DNA of 64,000 nucleotides, taken from the NCBI GenBank assembly GCA_903813345.2, contig CAIIXF020000011.1, positions 1,014,071 to 1,078,070 on the forward strand, in the 5' to 3' direction. The notes below the pieces were generated by a model, which saw only the letters and a program-made list of their open reading frames with translations, made no database searches and was not told where the DNA came from. A program made the position numbers and the translations under genes. Of this stretch, positions 45,545 through 56,660 are shown piece after piece; the first letter of the stretch is position 1, and the number at the start of each line of letters is the position of its first letter. The stretch is from Owenia fusiformis (taxonomy: Eukaryota > Annelida > Polychaeta > Sabellida > Oweniidae).

Positions 45545-46275
45545 CAAAAGGAGCACGTGGGTTATCGCAAACAATTTCAGAAGGTTATATCTTGGATTAT
45601 GACTATTATCTGACAATGAAGACAAGTTTATCTTTTAGATCAATTCATTATCTCTAAGAAAATTATGCACAGTAATAATAAATTCAAACAAACTCGGAGA
45701 TATTTAGCTAGCAATTAACCCATCAACACACTTTTTGACCCCATTTTGAAGATGTTGACCCCATTTTCACCAAAAATGCAATCATTTTTACAATGTTTAA
45801 TGCATTACTATTCTTTATTTTGATGTATCAAATAGTTCTTGAAAGAAAAACTTAATCGCATTAAAATAAGAGTTCCCATGTTATTTCTCCATTGAAAAAT
45901 CTCATGCTATCCATTGGTTTCAGTTCATTTTGGTCATCCAAATTGAATATCTTTAAAGTCCCTGGAGCAATCAAATTTTCCTTTTAGGAAATGAAACATG
46001 TCTCAAAGCACATTCTAATCATGCATTCAACAATATAATATTAGGTTGCATTTTTGGTGAAAACTATGTTAACATTTTTGAAAAAGTATGTTGATTGGTC
46101 CATTGCCCCTTCAATATCACTTAGGTCTGATTAACTAAATTATCATTATATATACTTTTCTTGAAGATAATGAATGGATCTAAAAGATACACCCATGTTC
46201 ATGATCAGAAAATATTCATAATTCAAGTTAGAATCGTTTGAAATTGTTTGCGATAACCTACGTGCTCCTTTGGGG
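45545..46275. mobile_element. Foldback element with about 120-bp arms
   Basis: AAAGGAGCACGT[GA]GGTTATC and GCAAACAATTTCA, then ATCTTTTAGATC[CA]ATTCATT are mirrored at both ends. It lies within the right arm of the TA-flanked region. No ORF; target duplication unclear (possibly TATA). Confidence 0.6.
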
Positions 46276-46619
46276 TATATAGGTTGGAAAATAAAAAAGT
46301 TATAGTGTCTTGAAAAAAAGTGGCGTTTTTTTGGCCCACCCTGTATTGTTGACATTTTGCCAGTAAATGATAGCGTTGAGCTGTTATCAGCTTCTGAAGA
46401 TATTTTTAACAAACTATACTCGGTGGTAGAGTAGACATTTTCATAAATGATGATATTTACGTTCAGTTCATCATTGAGTGTACTACATCTCTCTGTCATT
46501 TAGACAGTTACTTTAAAGTAATCAAATAACTCCGGATCCTTGTATTTACATAATATTGCAATGTGAGAAATCACATGCCGGTAATCATGATATTGTCAAT
46601 GAACTCAAACACTGTTTTT

Positions 46620-47545
46620 TTGTAAATATCACGGGCTACTAGAGTTTCCACGTATATGGAGTATGACCGGTTACTTATGCTACGAATATGACCTGTTTTG
46701 GAAAGTCATGAGAGGCACAGCTGCTTAAAAATGGAAAATAAAGGTTAACTTCTATATTATCCTTTTTGAAATTGCGTTTGTTGAATATAGTTGAATATGC
46801 TGTATTTAATAGTAATGTAACAAAAAAATGTTAAACATGAGCTATTCTAGCAATGTATCTGTTCATAATGGAATATCAATCAGAAAGTACAGATTTCTCG
46901 CCTTAGACCCAAATCATTAATATCACAGCAGAAAAAAAACAAATCCCAAACCTTTTTATGGCTAACCTGAACAGGATCTCCGAATCTCAGTTCATATGAT
47001 CCCCCGTAGAGTGAGCAAGAGAAGGATTTACCTTTTCCCAGAGGATACGCTTGTGAAATGTCATGGAAGACAATTCACAACCGTATTCTCCAATAATGGG
47101 GCACCAGTGACACTCGTATTCTCAAAAATTCAAAGATGTATCATATTTGGACAGAGCAGGCTAAATTATTTAAAATATTCATGACTAATTCGTAGATCTA
47201 GCTTTATATTATACATAAGATGTGTCATCCTCTTCGGAGTTGCGTTGTGTTACACAAAAACTGATCAAATATGCTGGAAACTAGGATTTTACGGCTTCAA
47301 TCTAATATTAATACGTTTTCTCTTGATTAAGGCCCCTTGTGATATGCCTGGCATTATAAGTATACCAAGTATCATTCATTGACCAAGTAGGATAAAAAGA
47401 AAACGTTCGAAAGTGTTCATAAAAGCAAGTACTCACCTCGTCTGTTTATAGGAACAGAAATACGGTCACACTCGTAAGCTTAGAACCGGTCATACTCAAT
47501 ATACGCGGATACTCTAGTAACCCGTGAATATGTCCCTTTGTAGTT
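46620..47545. repeat. Inverted-repeat-bounded segment, about 0.9 kb
   Basis: TCACGGGCTACTAGAGTTTC, then ACGTATATGGAGTATGACCG at 46630-46675 is mirrored at 47480-47530. Arms about 65 bp with several mismatches. A minus-strand open segment at about 47130-47030 (YECHWCPIIGEYGCELSS) has plausible splice borders but no recognised family. Likely a MITE. Confidence 0.5.
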
Positions 47546-47609
47546 ATAATTTTTGTATTATTAAAATGATAGAATTTTACATGTTTGCTCTCCCTTGTGG
47601 AGGGATAAA

Positions 47610-47682
47610 AGATACAATACAATATAATATAATACAATACAATACAATACAATACAATACAATACAATACAATACAATACTA
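47610..47682. repeat. (ATACA)n microsatellite
   Basis: About twelve near-perfect units of ATACA. It explains the Ile/Leu/Tyr/Cys-repeat frames on the reverse strand. Confidence 0.95.
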
Positions 47683-48334
47683 TGATATAGCTTAGAAGCA
47701 ACTGTTTTGATGTTCAGCTTTAGGACATATTGTCGTAATTTAACAGATATAACACTTTTGAAAATACTGTACGTTACTATCCTGATATTCAAAACACAGA
47801 GTATTAGCTATACGTCTATTCTGTATAAATGGATGTAAAATTACATAATACTTTTATATAATCAGTGTTCGTCTATATTTTCTAAATGATGCAGCACACG
47901 AGCCAACCACTACTATGGCAATGTTTAATACACCCCTCCCAAAAATGACGCTACATATTTCAATGAATATAAGCTGCACATCTCTTAAATGGATATAGAA
48001 TTATTACATAATCATATAAAATTATCAATATTAGTATTTTTTTTATCTAATATAAGACCTTTGTTATATATATCCATGAGTATTAGATGTACATCTATCA
48101 TGTTTAAATAGATATAGGATTACATAATAATTATATCTATGAATATTAGCTGTACATCTATTCTGTATAAATGGATACAGGATTACGTAATGATATTATA
48201 TAGTCAGATTTGGAGTTAAACAATGCAATATCATTGGCGACAAATGCATTATACCATACACAGTGCACGCCTGTATAAAATACCACATTCAAAATGGTGA
48301 AGTTGTGTTTTAATCATTTCTCAAACATCCTGTC
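47683..48334. other. No gene recognised
   Basis: AT-rich; a diverged motif (TATTAGCTGTACATCTATTC, GTATAAATGGATATAGGATT) recurs about four times at 47800-48190. Confidence 0.4.
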
Positions 48335-48722
48335 TTTTATTTATGAATTACTTGATGCCTCTCAAGAAATCTTTATCTTTAGTATGCGTCTTGAAATGTG
48401 ATTCATGGTCAGAGATTTGGGTAAATGTCTCTAGACAAACATCTCATTTGAAATTTTTCTCTCCTGTGTGGATCTTATAATGTGATTCAAGGTTAGATTT
48501 TAGGATTTTTTTTGAACAGACGTCACAATTTAATTTTTCTCTCCAATATGTATCTTAGAATGTTTTCAAAGGGTAGATTTGTCGTTGAATGCCTATAGAT
48601 AAATATAAACCTTAAAATCTCTCTCTCCATGCAGTATGGATCTTAGAATGCTATTCAAGGTTAGATTTTTGGGTAAATGTATTTAGACAAACATCATATT
48701 TGAAATTCTTCTGTCATCGTGA
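48335..48722 (-). pseudogene. C2H2 zinc-finger gene fragment, decayed
   Basis: On - at least four fingers are legible in shifting frames: FKYDVCLNTFTQKSNLE-H-KIHT, CDVCSKKILKSNLESHYK then IHTGEK, and DVCLETFTQISDHESHFK then THT. The TGEK-type linkers, the C-x2-C, F, L and H-x3-H spacing fit tandem C2H2 DNA-binding fingers. Stops (TAG, TGA), a lost first Cys in two fingers and frameshifts make it a pseudogene. It is intronless, so it may be an old retrocopy or one exon of a poly-finger gene. Confidence 0.8.
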
Positions 48723-48754
48723 TCATGGTCGTGATCGTTAACGTGATCGTCTCG

Positions 48755-48960
48755 CTTTTTGTCATCGCCATTTTGGGAAAACCGCTCATGAGATTTTCTC
48801 CAAATTCGCACACATAATAGAGGATATCAAGTTCTAGAGCTGATAAACTTTTGGGCGTCCATCTTGTTTTCTGGCGGCCATTTTGAAGGTTTTTTGAAAA
48901 TCTTGTCATTGCCATTTCAAAAAAATGCTCATCGGATTTTCCCCAAATTCGCACATCTCG
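48755..48960. repeat. Two-unit repeat of about 146 bp
   Basis: GTCAT[CT]GCCATTT...CTCAT[GC]...GATTTTC[TC]CCAAATTCGCACA occurs at about 48758-48812 and 48904-48958. Includes GGCGGCCATTTT, a string shared with the 162-bp satellite. Confidence 0.6.
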
Positions 48961-49194
48961 TATGATATTATTTCATTAACAAGATATTTTTTTAAAAACA
49001 ACCAAGCTTTCCTTTGTACAATTACAATATTGAGAGACCTAAACACGTTGTGTTTATGTCGTTTTGTTCCAATGAGGTACGGATAGATGTTTCATTTCAT
49101 TCCTACCCTGCCGGCGTCTGAACGGCCATCGTACGATTATCGTACGGCTGTCATAGACTTCGTACGGTCATTCTTTGATTTCAATGAACAAATT

Positions 49195-49575
49195 CTACTA
49201 TGCGAAAAATGGGACAATTTTATTGCTTTGTTTAGTTTTATCATAGTACTATGCGATACATAGGACACTTTCATTGCTTTGTTTAATTTTTTCATAGAAC
49301 TATGCGATACATAGGACAATTTCATTGCTTTGTTTAATTTTATCATAGAACTATGCGATACATAGGACAATTTCATTGCTTTGTTTAATTTTATCATAGA
49401 ACTATGCGATACATAGGACAATTTCATTGCTTTGTTTAATTTTATCATAGAACTATGCGATACATAGGACAATTTCATTGCTTTGTTTAATTTTATCATA
49501 GAACTATGCGATACATAGGACAATTTCATTGCTTTGTTTAATTTTATTATAGAACTATGCGATACATAGGACAAT
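49195..49575. repeat. 51-bp minisatellite
   Basis: About seven units of 51 bp, nearly identical, such as CTATGCGATACATAGGACAA followed by TTTCATTGCTTTGTTTAAT. Because 51 is a multiple of three, the reverse strand stays open as a 145-codon frame with a 17-residue repeat (SYVSHSSMIKLNKAMKL). No signal peptide, domain or splice evidence; probably non-coding. Confidence 0.9.
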
Positions 49576-51153
49576 TTTGAACGTATAATCGGTCAACGTG
49601 TTGCATGCTCTGTTGTCCGATGTATACATATAAAATGTTAAAATGACCTTTCTCAAGTTCGTTGCCATGGATATTAATCAAGTTGTGATTTTACACATTT
49701 ATTGTTTGTTACCATTATATATTGCATTAATGTCAGAGTCGCCTCGAAGTACGAGTTTCCTCGAACTATTATTTCTTTCGGTGAATCAAAGGCATCTCTG
49801 ATTGAAATGTTACATTGGTTTTACTTATTTAAACTATATAATAATATATAAGTAGTAAAGTGGTCTGACACTGCTACACAGCAAATAAGACATTTAGTCC
49901 CGATGTCTGCTTAATTCTGGTACAGTTGTAATTTTCATTCCATTCCGCGTCGTCTTGTGTAATAACATGACCAACTTGACGATTCATCCACAGGTCAAAT
50001 TGCACCATTCAACTTTATTGCCGCTGATGCAAATACCTCTGCCGAGATGCTTTATTTACGCAAATTACGTTGAAAGAGCATGCAGAATTGTAAGTCAAAT
50101 ATAAATAGGAACGTAGTCAGCGATTGAGTATCATATAGAATGATTTAGAACAGGACATTTCGGTTACTTTTTCGAAAATAATCGAGACAAGTTTGATCAC
50201 TTTAGACACGGAACTATTTAAACTAGACACAATTGATGACGATTAACTGCAAGTTCGTGTCTATATCGATACATGTACACAATGTGTTGTTGTTGTTTTA
50301 ACAGTTAAACATTACATTATAAAATTGATAGTCTTTATAGCAATTTGCAGAAATATTTTCATATAAGTGGGTCATACAGCTTTGTCAATGACAAAGTCGT
50401 GACAGAAAGTAAGTTAATTGCCTTGTACCGAAATCGAAATTACATCATGCACGTCCGCTTTTTATTTAAAAAAAACTGAAGCAACTCAATTTCATATTTA
50501 GGCGGTCCTTTCTTTAAATTCAATGGCAAACTCGAAATAAGTAGATGGCCACTCTCAGAAAGATTCACTTTCTTAAACCTACATTAGCTCATTCGCTACG
50601 AAGGACGTGATATGACGTCATAAACCAAATACGTTGACTACTAAGGACGTGATATCACGTCCAAGTACAAACCCAATGTCTTTTTTGAATATTGTTACCA
50701 TGACAACTATAAAATGGGACTTGAAAACCTATTCATTCTGAAAGAGCATATCATTTGCTTTAAAATGATACATGAATACTATATATGTATGCCCATCTAT
50801 ATACTATATATAGTATTTCAGAGGTACCATATATGGGAATTTTCAAAAATTCGTCAGTATTATAGTGCTTTTTGGGTTAAACATAAATCTGGTGGCTATA
50901 ATTATCCATTGTCCTGTTATTGAATAGAATAAAGTTTATATCGCTAATATCAAAAATACGACGCAGTGATACATCAGAAATTAATATCAATTATCGTAAA
51001 AATGCAAATATACTCACAATAAAATAGTTTCTATATTCTATGTGGATTTTGTAATAAATATCAACATTCAATTGATTTAAAATTTGTTTATATTTCGACG
51101 TGAGTGCAATTGTGATTGGATGATACACGATTTCATAAACAGTTGCGATTCTC
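49576..51153. other. No gene recognised; DNA palindromes
   Basis: AT-rich. GGACGTGATATCACGTCC (about 50644-50661) is a perfect 18-bp palindrome, and a related GGACGTGATATGACGTCA lies 40 bp upstream. Confidence 0.4.
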
Positions 51154-51232
51154 TTTATAAACGGTAGTTTGTCACCTAGCAGTCAAGCGGAAGCTAGATT
51201 GAAGATTATAACTGTGAAGGTAAACTAACCAG
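51154..51232 (+). promoter_or_regulatory. Candidate promoter and untranslated first exon of the tyrosinase gene
   Basis: TATAAA at 51156-51161, an initiator-like GCAGTCA about 25-30 bp downstream, then a short GC-richer stretch ending AACCAG|GTAAGACT at 51232-51233, a consensus donor. No ATG lies in the putative exon. The next good + acceptor with a coding start is TTTAATTTCAG|AACAATG at 57553. The link is inference. Confidence 0.35.
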
Positions 51233-52249
51233 GTAAGACTTTCAAACAATGATAGTATTGCTATCACTCTTGTTGATTAGGAGAAGAATTTTCATTTTAT
51301 AAAGTAATCCCATTGATATTAAATGTTTCATTTCAAATCAAATAATATCGCGCTTAAGTAAGTGAATAATATTTAATTGTAAGTTAGAATCAGGTAATAT
51401 TTTTTAATCACCGACGCGATCAATTACTGGTATAAATGACAGAAAAAGTCGTGTTCGGTAAAAATGGACGAATTCATTTATTCCAATTCCCATTTACGTA
51501 TTAGGGAGGTTAAGCTTGCATATAAAATCGAAACGAAAACGTATACTGTATCAATCGCCAATGTACATTACATGCTGTACGACGAAACGCACTACTTGTT
51601 TGACTGCCAACTTTATGAGGTCCATTGAAACACAAAACATTTATTCTCAAAATTTAAATGACGGATCCAGTTTTGATGATCTCGTCTTTCCAACCAACTT
51701 ATTTCAACATAAGAAAGTTAATACACATTAGGACCAATTTACGATAATTGATATTTCAAAATATAGAAAATTTAAATATTCATATGGCGTTGCAGAGGAA
51801 ACACATTATATTTTATCAATTCGTTAGCGGCATCATTGGAACTACTCCAAGTATATTGTCATTTCGTAACCTGAGCAATTTTCAAAGGAATTGAAAATTA
51901 ACAAAGTTTCGTTAATCGTTCAATAAGCCTGGTTTAAAATCCAATAAGATATTATTTATCACATTTGTGTGTGTCAAACAAACAATAAGCATGTTTCCTT
52001 GGATAAAAGTATTGAATTGTAAAATAAATATGTAACAGAGTCAACGTTATCGTTTGAAATTATTAGCCGCAAACAATTTTGAACGGCCCGACCCCTATTA
52101 GTGGGATCAGTTAGGACAATAAAACCCTAGAATTGCACTTGCTATATATAAAGCACAATTTTTTGACAGAAGTATCATTGATACATATATCTAACGAAGT
52201 GGTATTGCAAAGTGGCCCCAGTTGATAATAGCAGCCCTCGAAGATTTTG
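51233..52249. other. No gene recognised (possible 5' intron)
   Basis: AT-rich. An open frame at 51516-51731 has no recognisable domain. Confidence 0.35.
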
Positions 52250-53330
52250 CACATTTACATTGAGCCCCATGTTAATTTATCAATCTTCTCAAGACCCCCT
52301 GCAGAACAGTTCTAGAGTAATAAAGCCCATATTCCCAGTATATTACAATTATATGATTATCTTCAAAATAAGAGGGGTTACATTTTTTGCCTAGTTCCAA
52401 AGATATTGACGTTTGAGTTTTGGAAAATCTCCATTGGCTGCCATTATAAACCACTATGAATATGGCTTTACTAGAGTGTTAATTTCTCAAAAAGTTTACT
52501 ATTGAATTTTATAATATTGCAGATTTCTATAGTTAATACATTGAATTTAGAAAAAATCAAACAGACACATTTCTATAAAATTCTTATTTTTGAAATATTT
52601 AACCATTAAGTTGCGCATGAAACTATTGAAAACCTGTGTTGAGCCCCATGTTAATTCATCAGTCTTCAAAATACCTCCTGCAGAACAGTTCTAGAGTAAA
52701 AATGCCAATATTCCTAGTATGTTACAATTATATGATTTTCTTTAAAATACAGAGGTTAATTATTTTTCTTTCGCCTAGTTCAAAAGATATTGCTGTTTGA
52801 ATTTTGGAAAATCCCCATTGGCTGCCATTATAAACCGCTATCAATATGGCTTTACTAAAGTGTCCTTTTCTCAAAAAGTCAACTACGGAATTTTCTAATG
52901 TTTCAGATTTCTATAATTAATATATTGAATAAAAAAATCAAACAGACACATTTCTAAAAATTTCTTATTTTTGAAATATTTAGCTGTTAAGTTACGCATA
53001 AAACTATAGAAAACCTGTATTGAGCCCCATGTTAATTCATCAATCTTCAAAAGACCCCATGCAGAACAGTTCTAGAGTAGTAACGCCCATGTTCCTAGTA
53101 TGTTACAATTATGTGATTATCTTCAAAATATGACGAGTAAATTTTTTTCTTTTGGCTCGTTCAAAAGATATTGGCGTTTGAATTTTAGAAAATCTCCATT
53201 GGCTGCCATTATAGACCGCTATCAATATGGCTTTACTAAAGTGTCATTTTCTCATAAAGTCAACTAAGGAATTTTCTAATACTGCAGATTTCAATAGTTT
53301 AATATATTGATTTGAGCGATAACTTACTGA
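52250..53330. repeat. About 381-bp tandem repeat, three units
   Basis: Units start GAGCCCCATGTTAATT at about 52261, 52641 and 53023 and share CAGAACAGTTCTAGAGTA, CCATTGGCTGCCATTATA and AATATGGCTTTACTA. An inverted partial unit lies at 55735-55925. Confidence 0.9.
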
Positions 53331-54205
53331 AATACTGGCAAAATGTTTTAGGCTTATGCCATTATAGTGTGCTATGTATTTTTAAAAGGTATGTTTATTT
53401 GTGCAAATATTCTATGCTAAAACTTAAAGGTTTTATAAGTAATGTGAAGGAATATTATATTATGGATAAACGGGTTGGCACGAGGCGATAAGTGGAAAAT
53501 CATGGAAGCAAAATTGAACGAATGAAACTGATGATTTTTTCCTTTAAATAAAAAAATGCCAATAGTATAACGTCTCTTAAAGACTAACGTTATCCAATAC
53601 TGTATTGTGAAATGTATGTTTACCACGTTACTGTACTTTAATTGTTTTTTGCAATTGCTTTAACATGCTTTCTCTTTGAAATAAAAAAAAAAATTATAAA
53701 AAAATGTCTGCTATTTTCTGCTATTTTGGATTACTTTTTTACAATCTCATCTTCAATTTATTTCGCCCATGGATTTCTTTGGAGGAGTTCATTCCATAAA
53801 TAAATACAATTGTAAGATGCACGATTTTTGCTATTTGTAATGAAATAATTATTGTACATGTTGACAGGGATTCATTTTGTCTTTTGAAACAATTAAGTAT
53901 GAATAAAACAACATTTAGTTTACAAACTTGAAAGACATAAATGAAACCAATCTAGGCTTTATTGTTTATGGGTTCTGTATTATTAATTGCTGAAGTGCTA
54001 TTACTTTTTTTGTGGAATTGTCCTTCAGTTCAGCTGTTGGTGTTTATTATTTATAATGTTCAATGTTCATCAGATCAAACTCCATTACATCAAGTGTAAC
54101 ATAACAAGTCAGTTATTCAGTTCAATCCAAGATTATATTGTATAAGAATATTTCTTCCTTTTTAAATCACTAAGTACAAGTTCATTCAATAGTCTGCTTC
54201 AGTTA
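53331..54205. other. No gene recognised
   Basis: AT-rich with A runs; no array or exon found. Confidence 0.35.
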
Positions 54206-55014
54206 CCCCCCATATCACACCAAACTAGTTCTCACTCGTTCTTGCCAGTCCTACGAAAACGTCGTAAAACGGGCTCAATCTGGCTGTGGTCGGGAAATAT
54301 GTCTGAAATAATTAGCTTCTTCGTTCTTAAACAGTCCTCAATACGTCCATCTCGTTCGCAGTTCGTTCAGGTCGCACCACGTCGGTGTGCAACGTAGTAG
54401 AACGCGTCACTTAGTCTAGAAGGTCAACATGACCTGATTACAGAACAGCATGGTCGGCATCGAATTTTGAATCGATTCAAAATTCTAAAATCACATTCCC
54501 GTCTGAGAACGTTCATAAAGTTCGTAAATTGACCTTAGAAAGTTGCAACTACGTTCATTCCGTTCGCACACAGTTTAAAACCAGTTTTGGAGAACGCAGT
54601 GGCAACTTGTTTGGTGTGATAGCTATATTTTTGCTAACTCGTTCATAAGCAGTGTTAAATACGTTCTTAAACAGTTTAAACCCGTTTGCAATTAGTTCTA
54701 CCTCGTTCTAAACACGTCCTCAGACAGTTCAATTCGTTGTTAAAACGTCCCTAGTAGGATTGAAGTACGACGGTTCCGTTCGTAGTACGTCCAGCTCGTC
54801 GTTAGTACGTTTTCACTCGTTCTAATTGTAGAACGTGACGACCACGAGAACATTTTGAGCATTGTCTGAGTTCTAAAGGACCTACCCGTTCGAGTACGTT
54901 CGATGAAGTTTGTAAATAGATCCCAAACGGTTCTTAGTAGGTCCAGTCCGTTCGTACACAGTTGAAGCCCGTTTTCGAGAACGTAGTGAGAACTAGTTTG
55001 GTGTGATAGTAGGG
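54206..55014. mobile_element. PIF/Harbinger-like MITE, copy 3, best ends
   Basis: 809 bp. The inverted ends are perfect for over 20 bp (ATCACACCAAACTAGTTCTC), after CCC termini. TTA at 54203-54205 and 55015-55017 is the target duplication. Interior matches copies 1 and 2 throughout; no transposase. Confidence 0.9.
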
Positions 55015-55932
55015 TTACTTGGCTTCAATCGCTATTCACAGAACCTCCACTTCTTACAGCACCAATATTTTGTACAGAACCTGGGCCGAGAGATCTTCAG
55101 ACTTCAGACCTCTCGGCCCAGACTCCAGAACCAGAATTCAGACTCTCTAAGCACTCAGACTTCTCCACAGAACTCAGAACCAGAACTAGAACTTCTTCCT
55201 CAGAACTTGAACAGAACTAACTCCAACTGTATTTATATCATATTCTAGGTTGTGCTAAATATAGCCAGCTTTAGGTTTAACCAATGAAAGCATAAGAGAG
55301 AAAAGCCAAGTTAAAGATGCAGACTTACATCAAAGTTTCATATAAGATTATATAGCATGTTACATGCAATAACATAAATAATATATCATAATTCAGCACC
55401 TTCAAAGGGTAACAATTAATATATCTATTTACTTAAAAGGGGATGCTTTGGGCGTAAGTTTCTGATATTAAGTCCTAAACATTGGGTCAAACATTGTACC
55501 GTATAGTTATTTTCAAAATATGTGATTTAAATCATTTTCAGAGCATTTACGGTGTGATGATAACATGAGTTTAGTTATCAGGGACTTATCAAGACTTATT
55601 ATTACGTTTTAGTTATTCATTGTATTAAAAAAATGTATGTAATCTTGAAGAACATGTAAAGCAAAGACCGTAACAAGTTGAAAGAAACAGAATTTACACT
55701 TTAATCAAAAGCATATTTATAGCGGTGTATGATGACAGCCAATATACATTTTTCAAAATTCAAACGCCAATATCTTTGGAACTAGGCAAGAAAAAATGTT
55801 TTGACCCTTCTTATTTGAAGATAATCATGCTACTGTAACACAATAGCAATATGGCCTTATTACCCTAGAACTGTTCTGAAGGGGGTCTTTTGAAGATTGA
55901 TTAAAATTAACATGGAACTTGTACTTGAAATA
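55015..55932. other. Hairpin, CAGAACT-rich stretch and inverted satellite unit; no gene
   Basis: GGGCCGAGAGA and TCTCGGCCC at about 55083-55121 form an 11-12-bp perfect stem. 55115-55220 is rich in CAGAAC/CAGACT. 55735-55925 is an inverted partial copy of the 381-bp repeat. Confidence 0.6.
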
Positions 55933-56519
55933 CGAGGGGAGATTCATAAGTAGTGGGACTTTTCTGAGGCAGCAAGTCCCTGTGTACATATCTCAACCAA
56001 ATTTGGCACATGGACGAACTAGGATATAGGGTATTGTTTGGTGAAATTTCAATTTAATTCATTTTGTTTCCTAGCAACAATGGTTGCTATGGTAACCAAA
56101 AGTAGGGGTTAATGGAGCACTTAAAAAATGAAGGGCTTGATCGACATAAATATGCTCATGAATACCTCAAAATGACAGTTATTTTCAAATATTTGGTGTC
56201 ATATTGTCTCAAGCCTTGTAGTCATGACAACTGTAACATATAGTACATCATCATGCTATTGTGATGTCACACAAAGCAGTGACACCAGGACACTGCCATT
56301 TTCAGTCTTTCTTGGATGGAGCAATATATGATTAAAATAGCAATGGAAAAGCAAGAATCATGTATAAACATCCGTGCTGTGATTAAATTTAAGTTGGGTG
56401 GAACTTTTTGAAATTTTCACACAATGATTATCACATGTTTGTGGTTCTGTGTTCCAAGTTTGCTGGTTGATGTAAGTGAAGTTATAGCATTTGTCCCACT
56501 ACTTATGAATCCCCCCTCG
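55933..56519. mobile_element. Mariner-derived MITE, 587 bp
   Basis: Inverted ends CGAGGGG[AG]GATTCATAAG followed by TAGTGGGAC. TA precedes the left end (55931-55932); the right flank is TC, a probable mutation. Subterminal CAACCAAATTTGG and CCAAGTTTGCTGGTTG are also mirrored. The CGAGG...-GGGAC end style fits mariner. It contains the RFX-type X-box GTTGCTATGGTAAC. Confidence 0.75.
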
Positions 56520-56526
56520 TCCATAC

Positions 56527-56660
56527 CAAATATTCCATTCTATTGAGGTGAATATATGTTTATCTTTCCCTCAGTATATTTCCCGCAGCCCGAAGGTCAA
56601 GGGAAATATACCTGAGGGAAAGATGAACATGTATTCACCGAAAATAGAATGGAATATTTG
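56527..56660. repeat. Long hairpin, about 57-bp stem
   Basis: CAAATATTCCATTCTATT ... ATCTTTCCCTCAG ... TATATTTCCC is mirrored across a 17-nt loop (GCAGCCCGAAGGTCAA region). Few mismatches. Could fold in RNA of the tyrosinase 5' intron. Confidence 0.8.

Larger units (their letters stand above)
36861..46343. repeat. TA-flanked mirror-image region, 9.5 kb
   Basis: Both ends read CAGGGTGGGCCAAAAAAACG inward, followed by C[AC]ACTTTTTTT and CTATAACTTTTTTA. Each end abuts TA, as for a Tc1/mariner element. Inside, further pairs are mirrored: ATAGAGATTTTACATTTTGG at about 37110 and 45235; the GACTGAAAAA...GACCTTTC segment at about 38150-38240 and 44690-44760; AAGGTGCTATGGAAGTTAAC at 38964 and 44818-44840; the AAGCCGGCTT clusters; and the 348-bp repeats, which change orientation at about 41525. 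Arm lengths differ, so nested insertions and deletions occurred. It may be one composite element or two head-to-head ones. Confidence 0.6.

Noticed and set aside
46146-46499. Minus-strand 117-codon frame starting MTERCSTLNDELNV
   Set aside because: It runs across the mariner-type end at 46343 and into the foldback element; only the first 50 codons look protein-like and no family is recognisable.
47446-47792. Reverse-strand frames rich in Ile, Leu, Tyr and Cys
   Set aside because: Produced by the ATACA microsatellite.
51516-51731. 71-codon plus-strand frame, MHIKSKRKRILYQ...
   Set aside because: No domain, no signal peptide and no good splice borders.
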